In this document: positions 25,534 through 34,758 of the stretch, piece by piece
Layout of the letters: each line of letters opens with the position of its first letter
Numbering within the stretch: position 1 is the first letter of the stretch
Source: Bacteroidota bacterium
GTDB taxonomy: Bacteria > Bacteroidota > Bacteroidia > UKL13-3
Reading direction: 5' to 3'
Length of the DNA: 64,000 nucleotides
Assembly (NCBI GenBank): GCA_947460345.1
Contig: CANHGM010000001.1
Location: 168,518 to 232,517 of the forward strand
Translations under genes and position numbers: made by a program
Notes under the pieces: model-generated
Seen by the model: the letters and a program-made list of their open reading frames with translations, nothing else
Databases searched by the model: none
What the model was told of the DNA's origin: nothing

Positions 25534-27743
25534 TTTGCATTTATCATATATGCTCCCTCTTCATAAGTAAAATGAACAGGAATAGACAAATTCTTTAGTT
25601 CATTTTTCCATCTTTTTATTAGCCAAAGTTTATTGTTTCCATCAATTACAATTTGTTTGCAATTAATTTTATTAACTATTTCTTTTAAAAATATTTTAGG
25701 ACTACAACTGACAAGAACACAATCTATTGGTTTAGAAATTGTAGGAATATTTTTAGTGTCTATTCTAAACAAATATACTTTATTAAATATATATAAATTA
25801 TTACTTGATTTAATATTTTTATTCTGAATGACAGAATTAGATTTCATCACTCTTATCTTATCAATATAACTGTTCATCAAATGAGGTTTAATTTTCAAAT
25901 CAAAAAGTTTGTTAAAATTAAAACATGATGAATCAGAAATAACTATAGATTCTTTACCATTTAAAAAAGAAAAAGTAGTATTTTTAGGCCAATGATATAT
26001 CCAAACTTCTTGTTGTTCTTGGTGTCTTATATCTTCAATAGATTTAGAAAATGTTAGCATGATCAAGGTAAATAAAACTGCCCAAATCCAATTTTTATTT
26101 TTATATACAATAATAAAAGCACTAAAGAGGATCAAACAAGCAATAAGTATAGCTTGGGGTAAACTAATAACCAAATCATTAGTAGTTGAATAGGGAATTT
26201 TATCAATAGTATATACCAATTCGTCAGTTAAGTATATAGTAGCATTTAATAACCATCCACAAGCTTGTGCTAGTATAGGAATAGAACTAACAGCCAATAA
26301 AATTAAACCTAAGTAGGTAATAAGAGTTGACAATGGAATGATTAATAAATTACTTAGTAAAAAATAGTTAGGAAACTGGTGGAAATAATAAAAACTAAAA
26401 GGACATGTTGCAGCTTGGGCCGCTATAGACACGCACGATATATTCCAAATTTGATCTAATATCCAATATTTAGGTTGGTAAAATTGATATAGTTTGGGAT
26501 GCAAAAAAATGATGCCTAAAACAGCACAATAAGATAATTGAAAACCTACATCATAAACGAGTAAAGGATTATTCACTAATAAAATAAAAGCTGAAGCAGC
26601 AATAGAATTATATATGTTAATATTTCTATTTAATCCAATACCTATGGATATAAAACTAAACATTAAAGCCGCTCTAAGAACAGAAGGAGAAAAACCAGTA
26701 AGCATAGCATAAAACCACAACAAAATAATAACTATCACCGTTTTTAACATAAGAAATTTCCTTTTTTTGTTCATAAAAGACAATAAAAAAGTTAGTACAG
26801 TATATACAATTCCTACATGTAAACCAGAAACTGCTAACACATGCAAAGTGCCCGTATGTGCATATGCATTTACAAGGTCTTTATCTAACTCTTCTCTATA
26901 ACCGAATATTAAAGCAGCAGCAACTCCACTTTGTGTTTTGTTAGGTATGTATTTCTTATAAACTTCAAATATTTTGGTTTTTAGAAAATATGACCAATTC
27001 ATAAATAGATTACTATTCCCATTTGACCATTTTAACCATTGATTTGAATTAAGTCTTTGTGAGAAATATATATCATTGTTTTCTAAATATTTTTTATAAT
27101 TAAACTCAAAAGGGTTTTTAGGAGAATCAGTTTTTTGGGGATTAAAATATATAAGAAGTTCACTTCCGTATTTTATATTTTCAATAGCCTTTGATTTCTC
27201 AAAATATAAAAGTAAATTACCTGATGTTTTATATGAATATTTATTTTGAAAGACTTGAACTACAACTGCTTTTGTTCTATATGAATTTTGAAGTTCGGTG
27301 GGGGGCTCATATATCTTTATTAAAGCTTTTGCATTAGTATCAATTAACAAAGAATTAAAATGATTTGGTGATAGAATATTTCTTTTAAGATTTACTGAAA
27401 CATTCCCATAAACTATTAAAAATAGAAATAAAAAAACTCCTGTAATAAAGCTATAACTATATGATTGAGAAGTTTTTTTAATAAATATCCAGCACAAATA
27501 AAACACAAAAACTGTGCTTAACATATAAATAGCTGAAGTTAAATCTACATCAAAAAAACTTTCAGAAATAATCCCAATTAAAAAAGGTAGTAAAAGCCTA
27601 ACTATAGGCATACTATACCACTTAAAATATACTAATCCTTGAAGTGTAAATTCTCTTTTACTATCAGTATTTGAAAATTTTTTTTCAATCCAGTTAGTAA
27701 CTTTATAAAAAAGAATTTTATATGTTGAAGAATTCTTGTCCAT
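25530..27743 (-). CDS. comEC: ComEC/Rec2-family DNA-uptake channel protein
   Basis: 737 residues from the ATG at 27743; the codon before it is a TTG that would add one residue. The N-terminus has three membrane segments (about 55-125) and a ~130-residue DUF4131/OB-like extracytoplasmic domain. The Competence domain core is clear: FGYREELDKDLVNAYAHTGT, LHVLAVSGLHVGIVYT, then GFSPSVLRAALMF and about eight further membrane helices. The protein carries single-stranded DNA across the inner membrane in natural transformation. The C-terminal metallo-beta-lactamase domain of classical ComEC is not evident: the final ~170 residues lack HxHxDH. Truncated forms of this kind are usual in Bacteroidota. 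Confidence 0.92.
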   Translation of the reverse strand: MDKNSSTYKILFYKVTNWIEKKFSNTDSKREFTLQGLVYFKWYSMPIVRLLLPFLIGIISESFFDVDLTSAIYMLSTVFVFYLCWIFIKKTSQSYSYSFITGVFLFLFLIVYGNVSVNLKRNILSPNHFNSLLIDTNAKALIKIYEPPTELQNSYRTKAVVVQVFQNKYSYKTSGNLLLYFEKSKAIENIKYGSELLIYFNPQKTDSPKNPFEFNYKKYLENNDIYFSQRLNSNQWLKWSNGNSNLFMNWSYFLKTKIFEVYKKYIPNKTQSGVAAALIFGYREELDKDLVNAYAHTGTLHVLAVSGLHVGIVYTVLTFLLSFMNKKRKFLMLKTVIVIILLWFYAMLTGFSPSVLRAALMFSFISIGIGLNRNINIYNSIAASAFILLVNNPLLVYDVGFQLSYCAVLGIIFLHPKLYQFYQPKYWILDQIWNISCVSIAAQAATCPFSFYYFHQFPNYFLLSNLLIIPLSTLITYLGLILLAVSSIPILAQACGWLLNATIYLTDELVYTIDKIPYSTTNDLVISLPQAILIACLILFSAFIIVYKNKNWIWAVLFTLIMLTFSKSIEDIRHQEQQEVWIYHWPKNTTFSFLNGKESIVISDSSCFNFNKLFDLKIKPHLMNSYIDKIRVMKSNSVIQNKNIKSSNNLYIFNKVYLFRIDTKNIPTISKPIDCVLVSCSPKIFLKEIVNKINCKQIVIDGNNKLWLIKRWKNELKNLSIPVHFTYEEGAYMINAN

Positions 27744-27794
27744 CAAACTTTAGTGATTGAACAAAAATAATTCATAAAAACAATAAAGCGTAAC

Positions 27795-30749
27795 TTATTC
27801 GTCTTCTTTACAATTGTACATTTCTTGAGACTTAAAAGTTGGTGTTTCTGAATTTTCACCATTTTTAATGGCTTCACTCATCTTTAATATTAACCTTTTC
27901 CGGTTAGCCTCAATTATACTTTTAAGTCTATTTTGATCGTAAATATCATAATAACAAATACCATCTATATATGTCTGTAAAACTTTAGCTTGAATATCCA
28001 TTGGGTTATTGTCCCACACAACAATGTCAGCATCTTTACCTACTTTTATACTACCTGTATGGGTATCTACACGCATCATTTTTGCGGGATTAATGGTGCA
28101 AAGCTTTATACATTCTGTGTCACTTAGTTGTCCATATTTAGCACTTTTAGCAGCTTCTTGATTAAGTCTTCTAGCCATTTCAGCATCATCACTATTCACA
28201 GCTGTTACAATGCCCATTTTATGTAATAAAAAAGCATTGTATGGAATTGCTTCCATTACTTCATGTTTATAGGCCCACCAGTCGGCAAATGTGCTACCAG
28301 CAGCTCCATGCTTTTTCATTTTATCTGCTACTTTATATCCTTCTAGTATATGTGTAAATGTATTCACTTTAAAACCCATACTGTCTGCAACATGTATAAG
28401 CATATTTATTTCGCTTTGTACATAACTATGACAAGTTATATGTCTTTTATCCTCTAATATTTCAACTAAAGCATCTAATTCTAAATCTCTTCTAGGGGTT
28501 GTTTTAATCTTGCCTAATGAGTATTGCATCCATTGTTGTTTATACTCTTTGGCTCTAGTAAAAGCGTCAATCATAACTTGTTCTACTCCCATTCTGGTTT
28601 GAGGATAGCGAACAACTGCTCTATCGCCCCAATTGCTTTGTTTAACATTTTCTCCTAAAGCAAATTTTATATATCCATCCCAATCATTCATCTTTAATTC
28701 TTCTATTCCTTTCCCCCATCTTAATTTAATTAATTGTGTTTGACCACCAATACAATTGGCTGAACCATGAAGAAGATGACTAGATGTAACACCACCTGCT
28801 AATTGTCTGTATATATTTATATCTTCAGGAAATAAAACATCGCCAATCCTAACTTCGCTTGTCACACTCTGTGTACCTTCATTTACTCCATGTCTAATGG
28901 CTATATGTGAGTGTTCATCAATGATTCCTGGAGCAATGTGTTTACCTGTAGCATCTATTATTTGACAATCATTGCACGTTATATTCTTACCAATTTTTAC
29001 AATTTTACCGTTGTTATCAATCATGATATCTGAATTAGAAATCACACCTTCACTTTCAGCAGTCCAAATAGTAGCATTTTTAAACAAAGTTTTAGTTGTA
29101 TTTTTTCTAATAATTGTATCGCCAAATTCAGCATACGGATATAAATGAACCAAAGGCGTGTTGACAGTTTTAAACTTAGTTGGTATTAAACCAATTTTAG
29201 TAAAAACCCCAACTGATTCTTGAATAATTTTACCTAGAGAGTCTTTATAATAAATGTTAGAAGTCCATTCACTTTCATTACTATATCTTGATTTAAACGT
29301 AATGGATATTTTAGAAAAAGTTAGCTCAGTATAATCAATATTAATTTTAGCTTGACCTTTCTCTTTGCCCCATTTTACTGAAGGATTAGTCATACTATCA
29401 TCAATATAAATTGTATCAGTTTTTAGATCATATTTATATATATATTTACCTCTTAAATCTGTAAATGATGACTGAAATATCACTTTCCTTTTATTTAAAG
29501 ACCAATTCTCTAACACTTCGAAGTTTTTAGAACCAATACTATCTGATGTTACAATAAAAAAAGCATCAAATCCTGGTTTTAAGACCCCGATTTTTTTTTC
29601 AATACTAATAAAAGAAGCTGGTGTTTGTGTCAAAGCTTTTAACACAGCCCTAGAAGGCAATCCTTGTTCTATGGCTTTATATATATTTTTATAAAATTCT
29701 TGTTGAAGTTTGCACCCATCAGCTGTGATGCAAAAATTTATATTGTTTTTATACAGTTGATACAAATTGGTTGGGCCTTGTTCATAGTGAAGCATATCTT
29801 TATACGAAACATATTTCCAATCTTGGAAAGTCAATGGGTTTAATGGTTTTGAGAAGTTGACAGGTACTATTAGATTGGCATGAATAGGTATTATCTCGTG
29901 TATGATTTGATACTCTTGTCCATCGGTTTTATATATAAATTTTGATTTGAATTCTTCACTTATCTTATATGCTCTCATCATATCATAATTATTATTTACC
30001 TCAAATATTTTAGGTAATTTTTCTAGGTTATTATAAGCTTCTAAACTAAGGTCTGGGTTTTTTTCTAATGCTGTTTTATACCATTGAGCATCATATAAAG
30101 ACTGTCTTAGCAAGGCAATACTTCCCATTAACGATGAAGGATAATCTTGAGTAGATGAACCTTTGTTAAACGAATAAAAAGTAGCGGCTTGCGTTTGATA
30201 TATTTTTTTAGCTTGAGTTAAAGGTTGGGTATAAACCAATGCTCCACTTCCTCTCATAATTCCATCATTTTGATGAGTCAATACCACACCAAAACCAGCT
30301 TGAATGTATTGTAACAATTGTTCTTGATTAAGCTTATAATAGTCTACGGCATTTACTTCGGGTTTTATGGCTTCATTCCATGAATATGGTCCGGTTTTAT
30401 TACTATTCATCTGGTTGCCTTCAGCATGTTTGTTTTCAGTTTTTTCAATACCCAAACTACTAAAAGTTTCAATAAAAGACGCCATGATGTATTTATTTTT
30501 TACATCTATAATTGTAGCATCTTTAGGAATATTAATACTTTTACCAACTGCCATTATTTTTCCATTTTCAACAAGTAAAGTTGCATCTGAGACATAAGTA
30601 TCTGCATCTATAAATATATTGGCATGAATTAAAGCATACTTAGTATATTCAGGAGTATTTACATCGTTGCTTTGAAAACCTATTTGGGCTTTTATAAAAT
30701 CTGTTGAAAGGAAAACAAGGAAAAGTATTATATATTTATTTATGACCAT
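27795..30749 (-). CDS. Secreted double amidohydrolase, inactive N-terminal and active C-terminal domain
   Basis: 984 residues from the ATG at 30749, just after an in-frame TTG. The signal peptide ends near FIKAQ. Two amidohydrolase-like domains follow. The N-terminal one (about 35-440) keeps the fold marks (ENGKIMAVGK, GFDAFFIVTSDS) but has FIETFSSLG where the metal-binding PGFIDxHxH should be, so it is probably dead. The C-terminal one (about 560-960) has the HxH at H613/H615 (PGIIDEHSHIA), further His residues (HCHSY, FTHILEG) and the metal Asp (AVNSDDAEM), so it should bind one or two metals and hydrolyse a cyclic amide or C-N bond. It overlaps the phosphatase gene by 14 bases. Substrate unknown. 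Confidence 0.88.
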   Translation of the reverse strand: MVINKYIILFLVFLSTDFIKAQIGFQSNDVNTPEYTKYALIHANIFIDADTYVSDATLLVENGKIMAVGKSINIPKDATIIDVKNKYIMASFIETFSSLGIEKTENKHAEGNQMNSNKTGPYSWNEAIKPEVNAVDYYKLNQEQLLQYIQAGFGVVLTHQNDGIMRGSGALVYTQPLTQAKKIYQTQAATFYSFNKGSSTQDYPSSLMGSIALLRQSLYDAQWYKTALEKNPDLSLEAYNNLEKLPKIFEVNNNYDMMRAYKISEEFKSKFIYKTDGQEYQIIHEIIPIHANLIVPVNFSKPLNPLTFQDWKYVSYKDMLHYEQGPTNLYQLYKNNINFCITADGCKLQQEFYKNIYKAIEQGLPSRAVLKALTQTPASFISIEKKIGVLKPGFDAFFIVTSDSIGSKNFEVLENWSLNKRKVIFQSSFTDLRGKYIYKYDLKTDTIYIDDSMTNPSVKWGKEKGQAKINIDYTELTFSKISITFKSRYSNESEWTSNIYYKDSLGKIIQESVGVFTKIGLIPTKFKTVNTPLVHLYPYAEFGDTIIRKNTTKTLFKNATIWTAESEGVISNSDIMIDNNGKIVKIGKNITCNDCQIIDATGKHIAPGIIDEHSHIAIRHGVNEGTQSVTSEVRIGDVLFPEDINIYRQLAGGVTSSHLLHGSANCIGGQTQLIKLRWGKGIEELKMNDWDGYIKFALGENVKQSNWGDRAVVRYPQTRMGVEQVMIDAFTRAKEYKQQWMQYSLGKIKTTPRRDLELDALVEILEDKRHITCHSYVQSEINMLIHVADSMGFKVNTFTHILEGYKVADKMKKHGAAGSTFADWWAYKHEVMEAIPYNAFLLHKMGIVTAVNSDDAEMARRLNQEAAKSAKYGQLSDTECIKLCTINPAKMMRVDTHTGSIKVGKDADIVVWDNNPMDIQAKVLQTYIDGICYYDIYDQNRLKSIIEANRKRLILKMSEAIKNGENSETPTFKSQEMYNCKEDE

Positions 30750-31221
30750 TTTCAAGAATATTGTTTAAAAGTAATTCGCAGTTTCTATTTAAAGTCTCAT
30801 AGCACAAGTCAAAATCAGTTAAGTCACCAAACCAAGGATCTGCAACATTAATATCTTTTAAATCTATATCAAACTCTCTCATCATTTTTATATGACTCAC
30901 AGGCAACATGTTTTTGGCTGCAAACTTATTTAGATATATAAAATTACTCTCATCCATAGCCACAAGCATATCAAATTTTGTATAATCTGAAGTATTTATT
31001 TGGCGAGCTTTGTGGTTAATTGGTATGTTGTTTTTTTTACAAGTGACAATTGTTCTATTGTCAGGATTTTCTCCAACATGATTATTGGAAGTTCCTGCAG
31101 AGTCGCATCTAAAATTTGATGAAAGTCCTAAGTCGGCTATGTGTTTATTCATAATTGCTTCAGCCATTGGCGACCGACATATATTTCCTAAACACACAAA
31201 AAGTATTTTAACTTGTTCCAT
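30736..31221 (-). CDS. Low-molecular-weight protein-tyrosine-phosphatase
   Basis: 161 residues from the ATG at 31221; a further frame of six codons upstream is not family-like. The P-loop is C10-LGNIC-R16-SP (CX5R), with the second conserved Cys15. The general-acid Asp is in VADPWFGD (DPW/Y motif). This is the compact LMW-PTP fold, acting on phosphotyrosine in the cytoplasm; bacterial members often reverse BY-kinase phosphorylation in polysaccharide export or arsenate-like signalling. No BY-kinase gene is nearby. Its 3' end overlaps the amidohydrolase gene, so the pair is probably one operon. Confidence 0.93.
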   Translation of the reverse strand: MEQVKILFVCLGNICRSPMAEAIMNKHIADLGLSSNFRCDSAGTSNNHVGENPDNRTIVTCKKNNIPINHKARQINTSDYTKFDMLVAMDESNFIYLNKFAAKNMLPVSHIKMMREFDIDLKDINVADPWFGDLTDFDLCYETLNRNCELLLNNILENGHK

Positions 31222-31318
31222 AAAGCTACAATTATACATTTCATCAAGTGTATTTTAAATATTATTTTCTTTAACTGTAAGAAATGTAATAGTTAAAATA
31301 AAATAACTTTAAAGGCGT

Positions 31319-31326
31319 TATCTTTG
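31319..31326 (+). promoter_or_regulatory. porQ: -7 promoter element of porQ
   Basis: TATCTTTG (exact TAnnTTTG) lies 14 bases before the preferred porQ ATG at 31341. This placement would put the transcription start at about 31333, near or past the alternative TTG (31332) and ATG (31335), and so favours the ATG at 31341. Confidence 0.45.
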
Positions 31327-31340
31327 AAACCTTGATGCAC

Positions 31341-32399
31341 ATGCAAAAAATATTTTTGTTTTTATTGATTCTTTTTCTTCAATTTAAAGCCAATTGCCAA
31401 ATAGGAGGCCTTACTTCATATGCTTTTTTAAAACTGCCATCATCGGCAAGAACAGCTGCACTTGGTGGAACTTTAAATTCTGTAATTGATGAAGATGTGA
31501 ATCAAGCTTTTCAAAATCCTTCCTTAATTAACCAAAGTATGCACAATAAATTATCTATGTCTGCGGTTAACTATTTTAATGATATAACTTTTGGTGACTT
31601 TTCTTATGCCTTAAAAGTAAAAAAACTTAGTACATGGGTTTTAGGTATTCATTATATAAACTATGGCGACATAAAAGGTTATGACGAAAATGCTATTTTT
31701 CAAGGTAATGTTAAAGCTGGAGAGCAATGTTTTTATGTAGGATATGGCTATCAGTTTAATAAAAACATCATTTTCGGGAGCAATTTTAAATTTATAGCTT
31801 CAAATTTAGCAGGATATATTTCAAATGCCATAGCTTTAGATTTTGGCACAACCTATAGAAGCAATGACAGTTTGTTTACTGCAACTATATTACTTAAAAA
31901 CATGGGTGCTCAAATGCAGAGATATTACACTGGAGCTTTAGCAGAACCTATACCTTACGAAGTGCAAATAGGTATCAGTTTTAAACCCAAGCATATGCCT
32001 ATCAGATTCTCTTTTGCTGGCACTAATTTACAAACCCAAAACACCACATTTATAAACCCTAACAAACCTAAAAAATTTGATTTAGATTCTGGAATAGAAA
32101 TACCTCAAACCATTCCAGTTGCGGCAAAAATATTTAGTCATTTAACTGTAGGAGCTGAATTTATTATCATGAAAAAGTTTTATTTGCAAGTGGGCTATAA
32201 CTACCGAACCAGAAGAGATATGGTACTTGAAGATATCAAAGGAGTTACCGGTTTTTCATGGGGTTTTGGTATGAGACTAAAAAGTTTTTCGTTTAATTAT
32301 GGAAGTGCACAATATCATGTTGGGCAAACTACTAATCACTTTACATTGGCTTTAAATCTAAATGAAATAAAAGTAAAGCTGTTTAAAAAACAGAAATAA
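31341..32399 (+). CDS. porQ: Type IX secretion system protein PorQ
   Basis: 352 residues from the ATG at 31341 (MQKIFLFLLILFLQFKANCQ, signal peptide cut before Gln). The mature N-terminus GGLTSYAFLKLPSSARTAALGG, with the following EDVNQAFQNPSLIN, is the PorQ/PorV-family signature. The remainder is an outer-membrane beta-barrel with alternating aromatic strands (FSYALKV, WVLGIHYINYGD, FYVGYGYQFN), ending near TLALNLNEIKVKLF. PorQ belongs to the T9SS attachment complex together with PorU, PorV and PorZ. It would serve the sorting-domain proteins encoded at 22.1, 39.8, 43.8 and 52.2 kb. The gene leads a three-gene run with an LptF/G-family permease and a methyltransferase. Confidence 0.9.
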   Translation: MQKIFLFLLILFLQFKANCQIGGLTSYAFLKLPSSARTAALGGTLNSVIDEDVNQAFQNPSLINQSMHNKLSMSAVNYFNDITFGDFSYALKVKKLSTWVLGIHYINYGDIKGYDENAIFQGNVKAGEQCFYVGYGYQFNKNIIFGSNFKFIASNLAGYISNAIALDFGTTYRSNDSLFTATILLKNMGAQMQRYYTGALAEPIPYEVQIGISFKPKHMPIRFSFAGTNLQTQNTTFINPNKPKKFDLDSGIEIPQTIPVAAKIFSHLTVGAEFIIMKKFYLQVGYNYRTRRDMVLEDIKGVTGFSWGFGMRLKSFSFNYGSAQYHVGQTTNHFTLALNLNEIKVKLFKKQK

Positions 32400-32408
32400 T
32401 ATATATAT

Positions 32409-33488
32409 ATGTTAAAGATTTTAGATAGATATATATTAAAACGTTGTTTTGGAACTTTATTTTATATGTTATTGTTGCTTTCTAGCATAATTGTAGTTTT
32501 TGATGTTTCTCAAAAAATAGATGACTTTATTCAAAACAATGCAAGCTTATATGTCATTCTATTTGAATATTATGCTAATTTTTTACCCTCCCTATTAAAT
32601 TTGCTATTACCTCTTTTCATTTTTGTTTCAGTCATCTTTTTTACCTCTAAAATGGCTAATCAAAGTGAGTTTATTGCCATACTAAACAGCGGGGCCGGCA
32701 TCAGCAGAATACTGAGACCATATATGATATTTGCAACTATTTGTACTTTGTTTTCTATATACTTATATAACCAAGTTATACCTGACAATCAGAAAAAAAG
32801 ATGGAAATTTGAGAATCAATATATATCGCCAAATAGGTCAAACGTTTCTAGAAATATACATAGACAAATTGCACCGGGTGTATATGTTTATATGGAGAGT
32901 TTTTTATATTCAGACAGCATGGCTTATAGGTTTTCTATGGACAAAATGGTCAATAAAAAACTTGTGGCACGTCTTACAGCTCAAAGAATACAATGGAACA
33001 AAGCCAAAAAAAAATGGACCTTAGATAGTTATGTATTAAGAAGACTTAATGAAAATGGTGACAAGATTGAAGCTGGCCTGTCAATGGATACAGCTTTAAT
33101 TTTTAATCCAAAAGACTTTATAGTTGACGAACATTTAGTAGAACAATTAGATTATAAACAGTTAAATAATTATATTAAAAAGGAACAAATGAGAGGGGCC
33201 GATACCATTGTTTGGTATCAATTAGAAAAATATCAACGTTTTTCTACTCCATTTTCAAGTTTTATATTAACCATTATTGGGTTTTGTGTTTCGTTTAGAA
33301 AGTCACGCGAGGGTATGGGAAGTCAAATACTCATTGGTTTGAGTTTGAGTTTTTCATATATATTATTAATGAGATTTACAGGTGAGTTTGCCAAAAACGA
33401 TTTAGTACCTGTATGGCTTGCAGTTTGGATCCCTAATATATTATATAGTTTTATTGCAGTTTGGCTTTTAATTAAAGCCAAAAAATGA
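32409..33488 (+). CDS. LptF/LptG-family (YjgP/YjgQ) permease
   Basis: 359 residues. Three N-terminal membrane helices (about 12-40, 50-80 and 97-118) come first, including the conserved start KILDRYILKRCFGTLFYML. A ~150-residue beta-jellyroll periplasmic domain (about 125-265) follows, then three C-terminal helices (about 275-295, 300-325 and 335-356). These permeases form LptB2FG, which extracts lipopolysaccharide from the inner membrane. Which of LptF or LptG this is cannot be decided here. It starts 9 bases after porQ and overlaps the next gene by 4 bases. Linkage with porQ is plausible because A-LPS is the surface anchor for T9SS cargo in some species. Confidence 0.9.
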   Translation: MLKILDRYILKRCFGTLFYMLLLLSSIIVVFDVSQKIDDFIQNNASLYVILFEYYANFLPSLLNLLLPLFIFVSVIFFTSKMANQSEFIAILNSGAGISRILRPYMIFATICTLFSIYLYNQVIPDNQKKRWKFENQYISPNRSNVSRNIHRQIAPGVYVYMESFLYSDSMAYRFSMDKMVNKKLVARLTAQRIQWNKAKKKWTLDSYVLRRLNENGDKIEAGLSMDTALIFNPKDFIVDEHLVEQLDYKQLNNYIKKEQMRGADTIVWYQLEKYQRFSTPFSSFILTIIGFCVSFRKSREGMGSQILIGLSLSFSYILLMRFTGEFAKNDLVPVWLAVWIPNILYSFIAVWLLIKAKK

Positions 33489-34126
33489 GAGAAATACCTA
33501 AAGACAAAATAATAAGCAGAAGCAGTAGCCAATTTAATCAAACTATTGAAGTAGCTCTTGAAAATGGCATATTGGTTCTTAACTCAGACAACGGTAATTA
33601 TAGTTATGGAAATTTACATGTAGTGTTTGATGAAGTTTTTAGGACTGAAAACATTGGCAAAAAACAATATAAACATATACTCCTTTTAGGAATGGGTGCT
33701 GGCTCTGTTATTGATTTACTTAAAAACAATTACAACCAAAAAAAACTATTTACTGCCGTTGAAATTGATGCTGAAATTATTCATGTTTCAAGACAATATT
33801 TTAATTTAGATTCATACAAAAACTGTAGTGTTATCAATCAAGATGCTTATGATTTTGTTTTTGAAACTAAAGATATATATGATTTAATCATTGTAGATAT
33901 ATATATAGATTTAGATATACCTTCTCAGTTTGAATCAGAAGAATTTATATCTCAATTGTTTCATATTTGCGATACAAATGGAATTATCATGTTTAACAAA
34001 GTAGTGCAATCTAGTAAGCAAATGAGACAATTCAGCAAACTGGCTGCCTTGTTTGATGCACGAGCACATACTTATCATTACACATTGCTCGATTTTAATA
34101 AAATATTAGTGAGTAAAAAGGATTAA
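33485..34126 (+). CDS. Spermidine-synthase-like methyltransferase-fold protein
   Basis: 213 residues, Rossmann class I methyltransferase fold of the spermidine synthase superfamily. Motif I is ILLLGMGAGSVIDLL, followed by the acidic loop AVEIDAEIIHVSRQYF, a second acidic site (VINQDAYDF) and YDLIIVDIYIDLDIPSQFES. The short length and absence of the N-terminal beta-barrel argue against a true polyamine synthase. It more likely transfers a methyl or aminopropyl group to an unknown substrate. The ATGA overlap couples it to the permease gene. A hairpin lies just beyond its stop. Confidence 0.8.
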   Translation: MREIPKDKIISRSSSQFNQTIEVALENGILVLNSDNGNYSYGNLHVVFDEVFRTENIGKKQYKHILLLGMGAGSVIDLLKNNYNQKKLFTAVEIDAEIIHVSRQYFNLDSYKNCSVINQDAYDFVFETKDIYDLIIVDIYIDLDIPSQFESEEFISQLFHICDTNGIIMFNKVVQSSKQMRQFSKLAALFDARAHTYHYTLLDFNKILVSKKD

Positions 34127-34133
34127 AATACAA

Positions 34134-34165
34134 AATCCCTAACCTGAGTATACAGATTAGGGATT
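34134..34165 (-). terminator. Hairpin terminator for ssb (possibly bidirectional)
   Basis: AATCCCTAA (34134-34142) pairs with TTAGGGATT (34157-34165), a 9-bp stem and 14-nt loop. Read on the minus strand it is followed by TTTTGTATTTTAA, giving the U-rich tail after the ssb stop at 34187. On the plus strand the tail is poor, so function for the methyltransferase operon is less sure. Confidence 0.65.
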
Positions 34166-34186
34166 CAATATATAAAAACTAAAAAC

Positions 34187-34525
34187 CTAGTTTTTCTTTC
34201 CCATTAATAGCAGTTCGTTTACTACAATTTCAGTTGAAAATTTCTTTACACCATTTTTATCAGTATACGATCTGTTTACCAGTTTTCCTTCAACAGCTAC
34301 TTCGCTTCCTTTTTGCAAATATTTTTCAGCTATCTCAGCTTGTTTGCCCCAGCAAGTAATGTTGTGCCATTGTGTGTCTACAATTTTATTACCTTGCTTG
34401 TCTTTGTGTGTTTCTGAGGTAGCGATAGAAAATTTAACTACTTTGCGGTCTGCGGCAATTTCTCTTGATTCTGGGTTCATGCCTAGGTTGCCAATAAGGC
34501 GTACTGAGTTACGTAAATTGTTCAT
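34187..34525 (-). CDS. ssb: Single-stranded DNA-binding protein, short form without acidic tail
   Basis: 112 residues from the ATG at 34525 (MNNLRNSVRLIGNLGMNPE). The frame is open 27 codons upstream, but the family start is here. One OB-fold covers the whole protein: KVVKFSIATSETHKDK, TQWHNITCWGKQAEIAEKYLQKGSEVAVEGKLVNRSYTD. The usual disordered tail ending in DDDIPF is missing, because the chain stops right after NELLLMGKKN. Bacteroidota often have such a short paralog beside a full-length SSB. Without the acidic tip it would not recruit the usual SSB-interacting proteins. Single gene with its own terminator; a 14-bp palindrome lies upstream. Confidence 0.92.
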   Translation of the reverse strand: MNNLRNSVRLIGNLGMNPESREIAADRKVVKFSIATSETHKDKQGNKIVDTQWHNITCWGKQAEIAEKYLQKGSEVAVEGKLVNRSYTDKNGVKKFSTEIVVNELLLMGKKN

Positions 34526-34662
34526 TGTTGTAATTTGTTTGTTTAATTTATGATTATTTAATTTTGATTTTCGTTCAAACCACTCAGTTGTGATTTGATG
34601 CTGCAAAATTGTAGAGACCTAAAAAACTTACTCGGTATCAAAATATTTATAATCGAAAATAG

Positions 34663-34676
34663 CCGTTTATAAACGG
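34663..34676. promoter_or_regulatory. 14-bp perfect palindrome upstream of ssb
   Basis: CCGTTTATAAACGG is self-complementary and without a loop, so it suits a dimeric DNA-binding protein better than an RNA hairpin. It lies in the 233-bp gap between the M20 gene end and the ssb start, 138 bases before the ssb ATG. In RNA it would give a seven-pair stem and might weakly terminate the M20 transcript. I do not know a regulator with this exact site. Confidence 0.35.
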
Positions 34677-34758
34677 TTAAATCGGAATTCAAAATACACT
34701 GATTCTCTTATCTAATAAGGAATGTAGCTAAATTAAATAACTCTTAAAAAAAGAAAAT

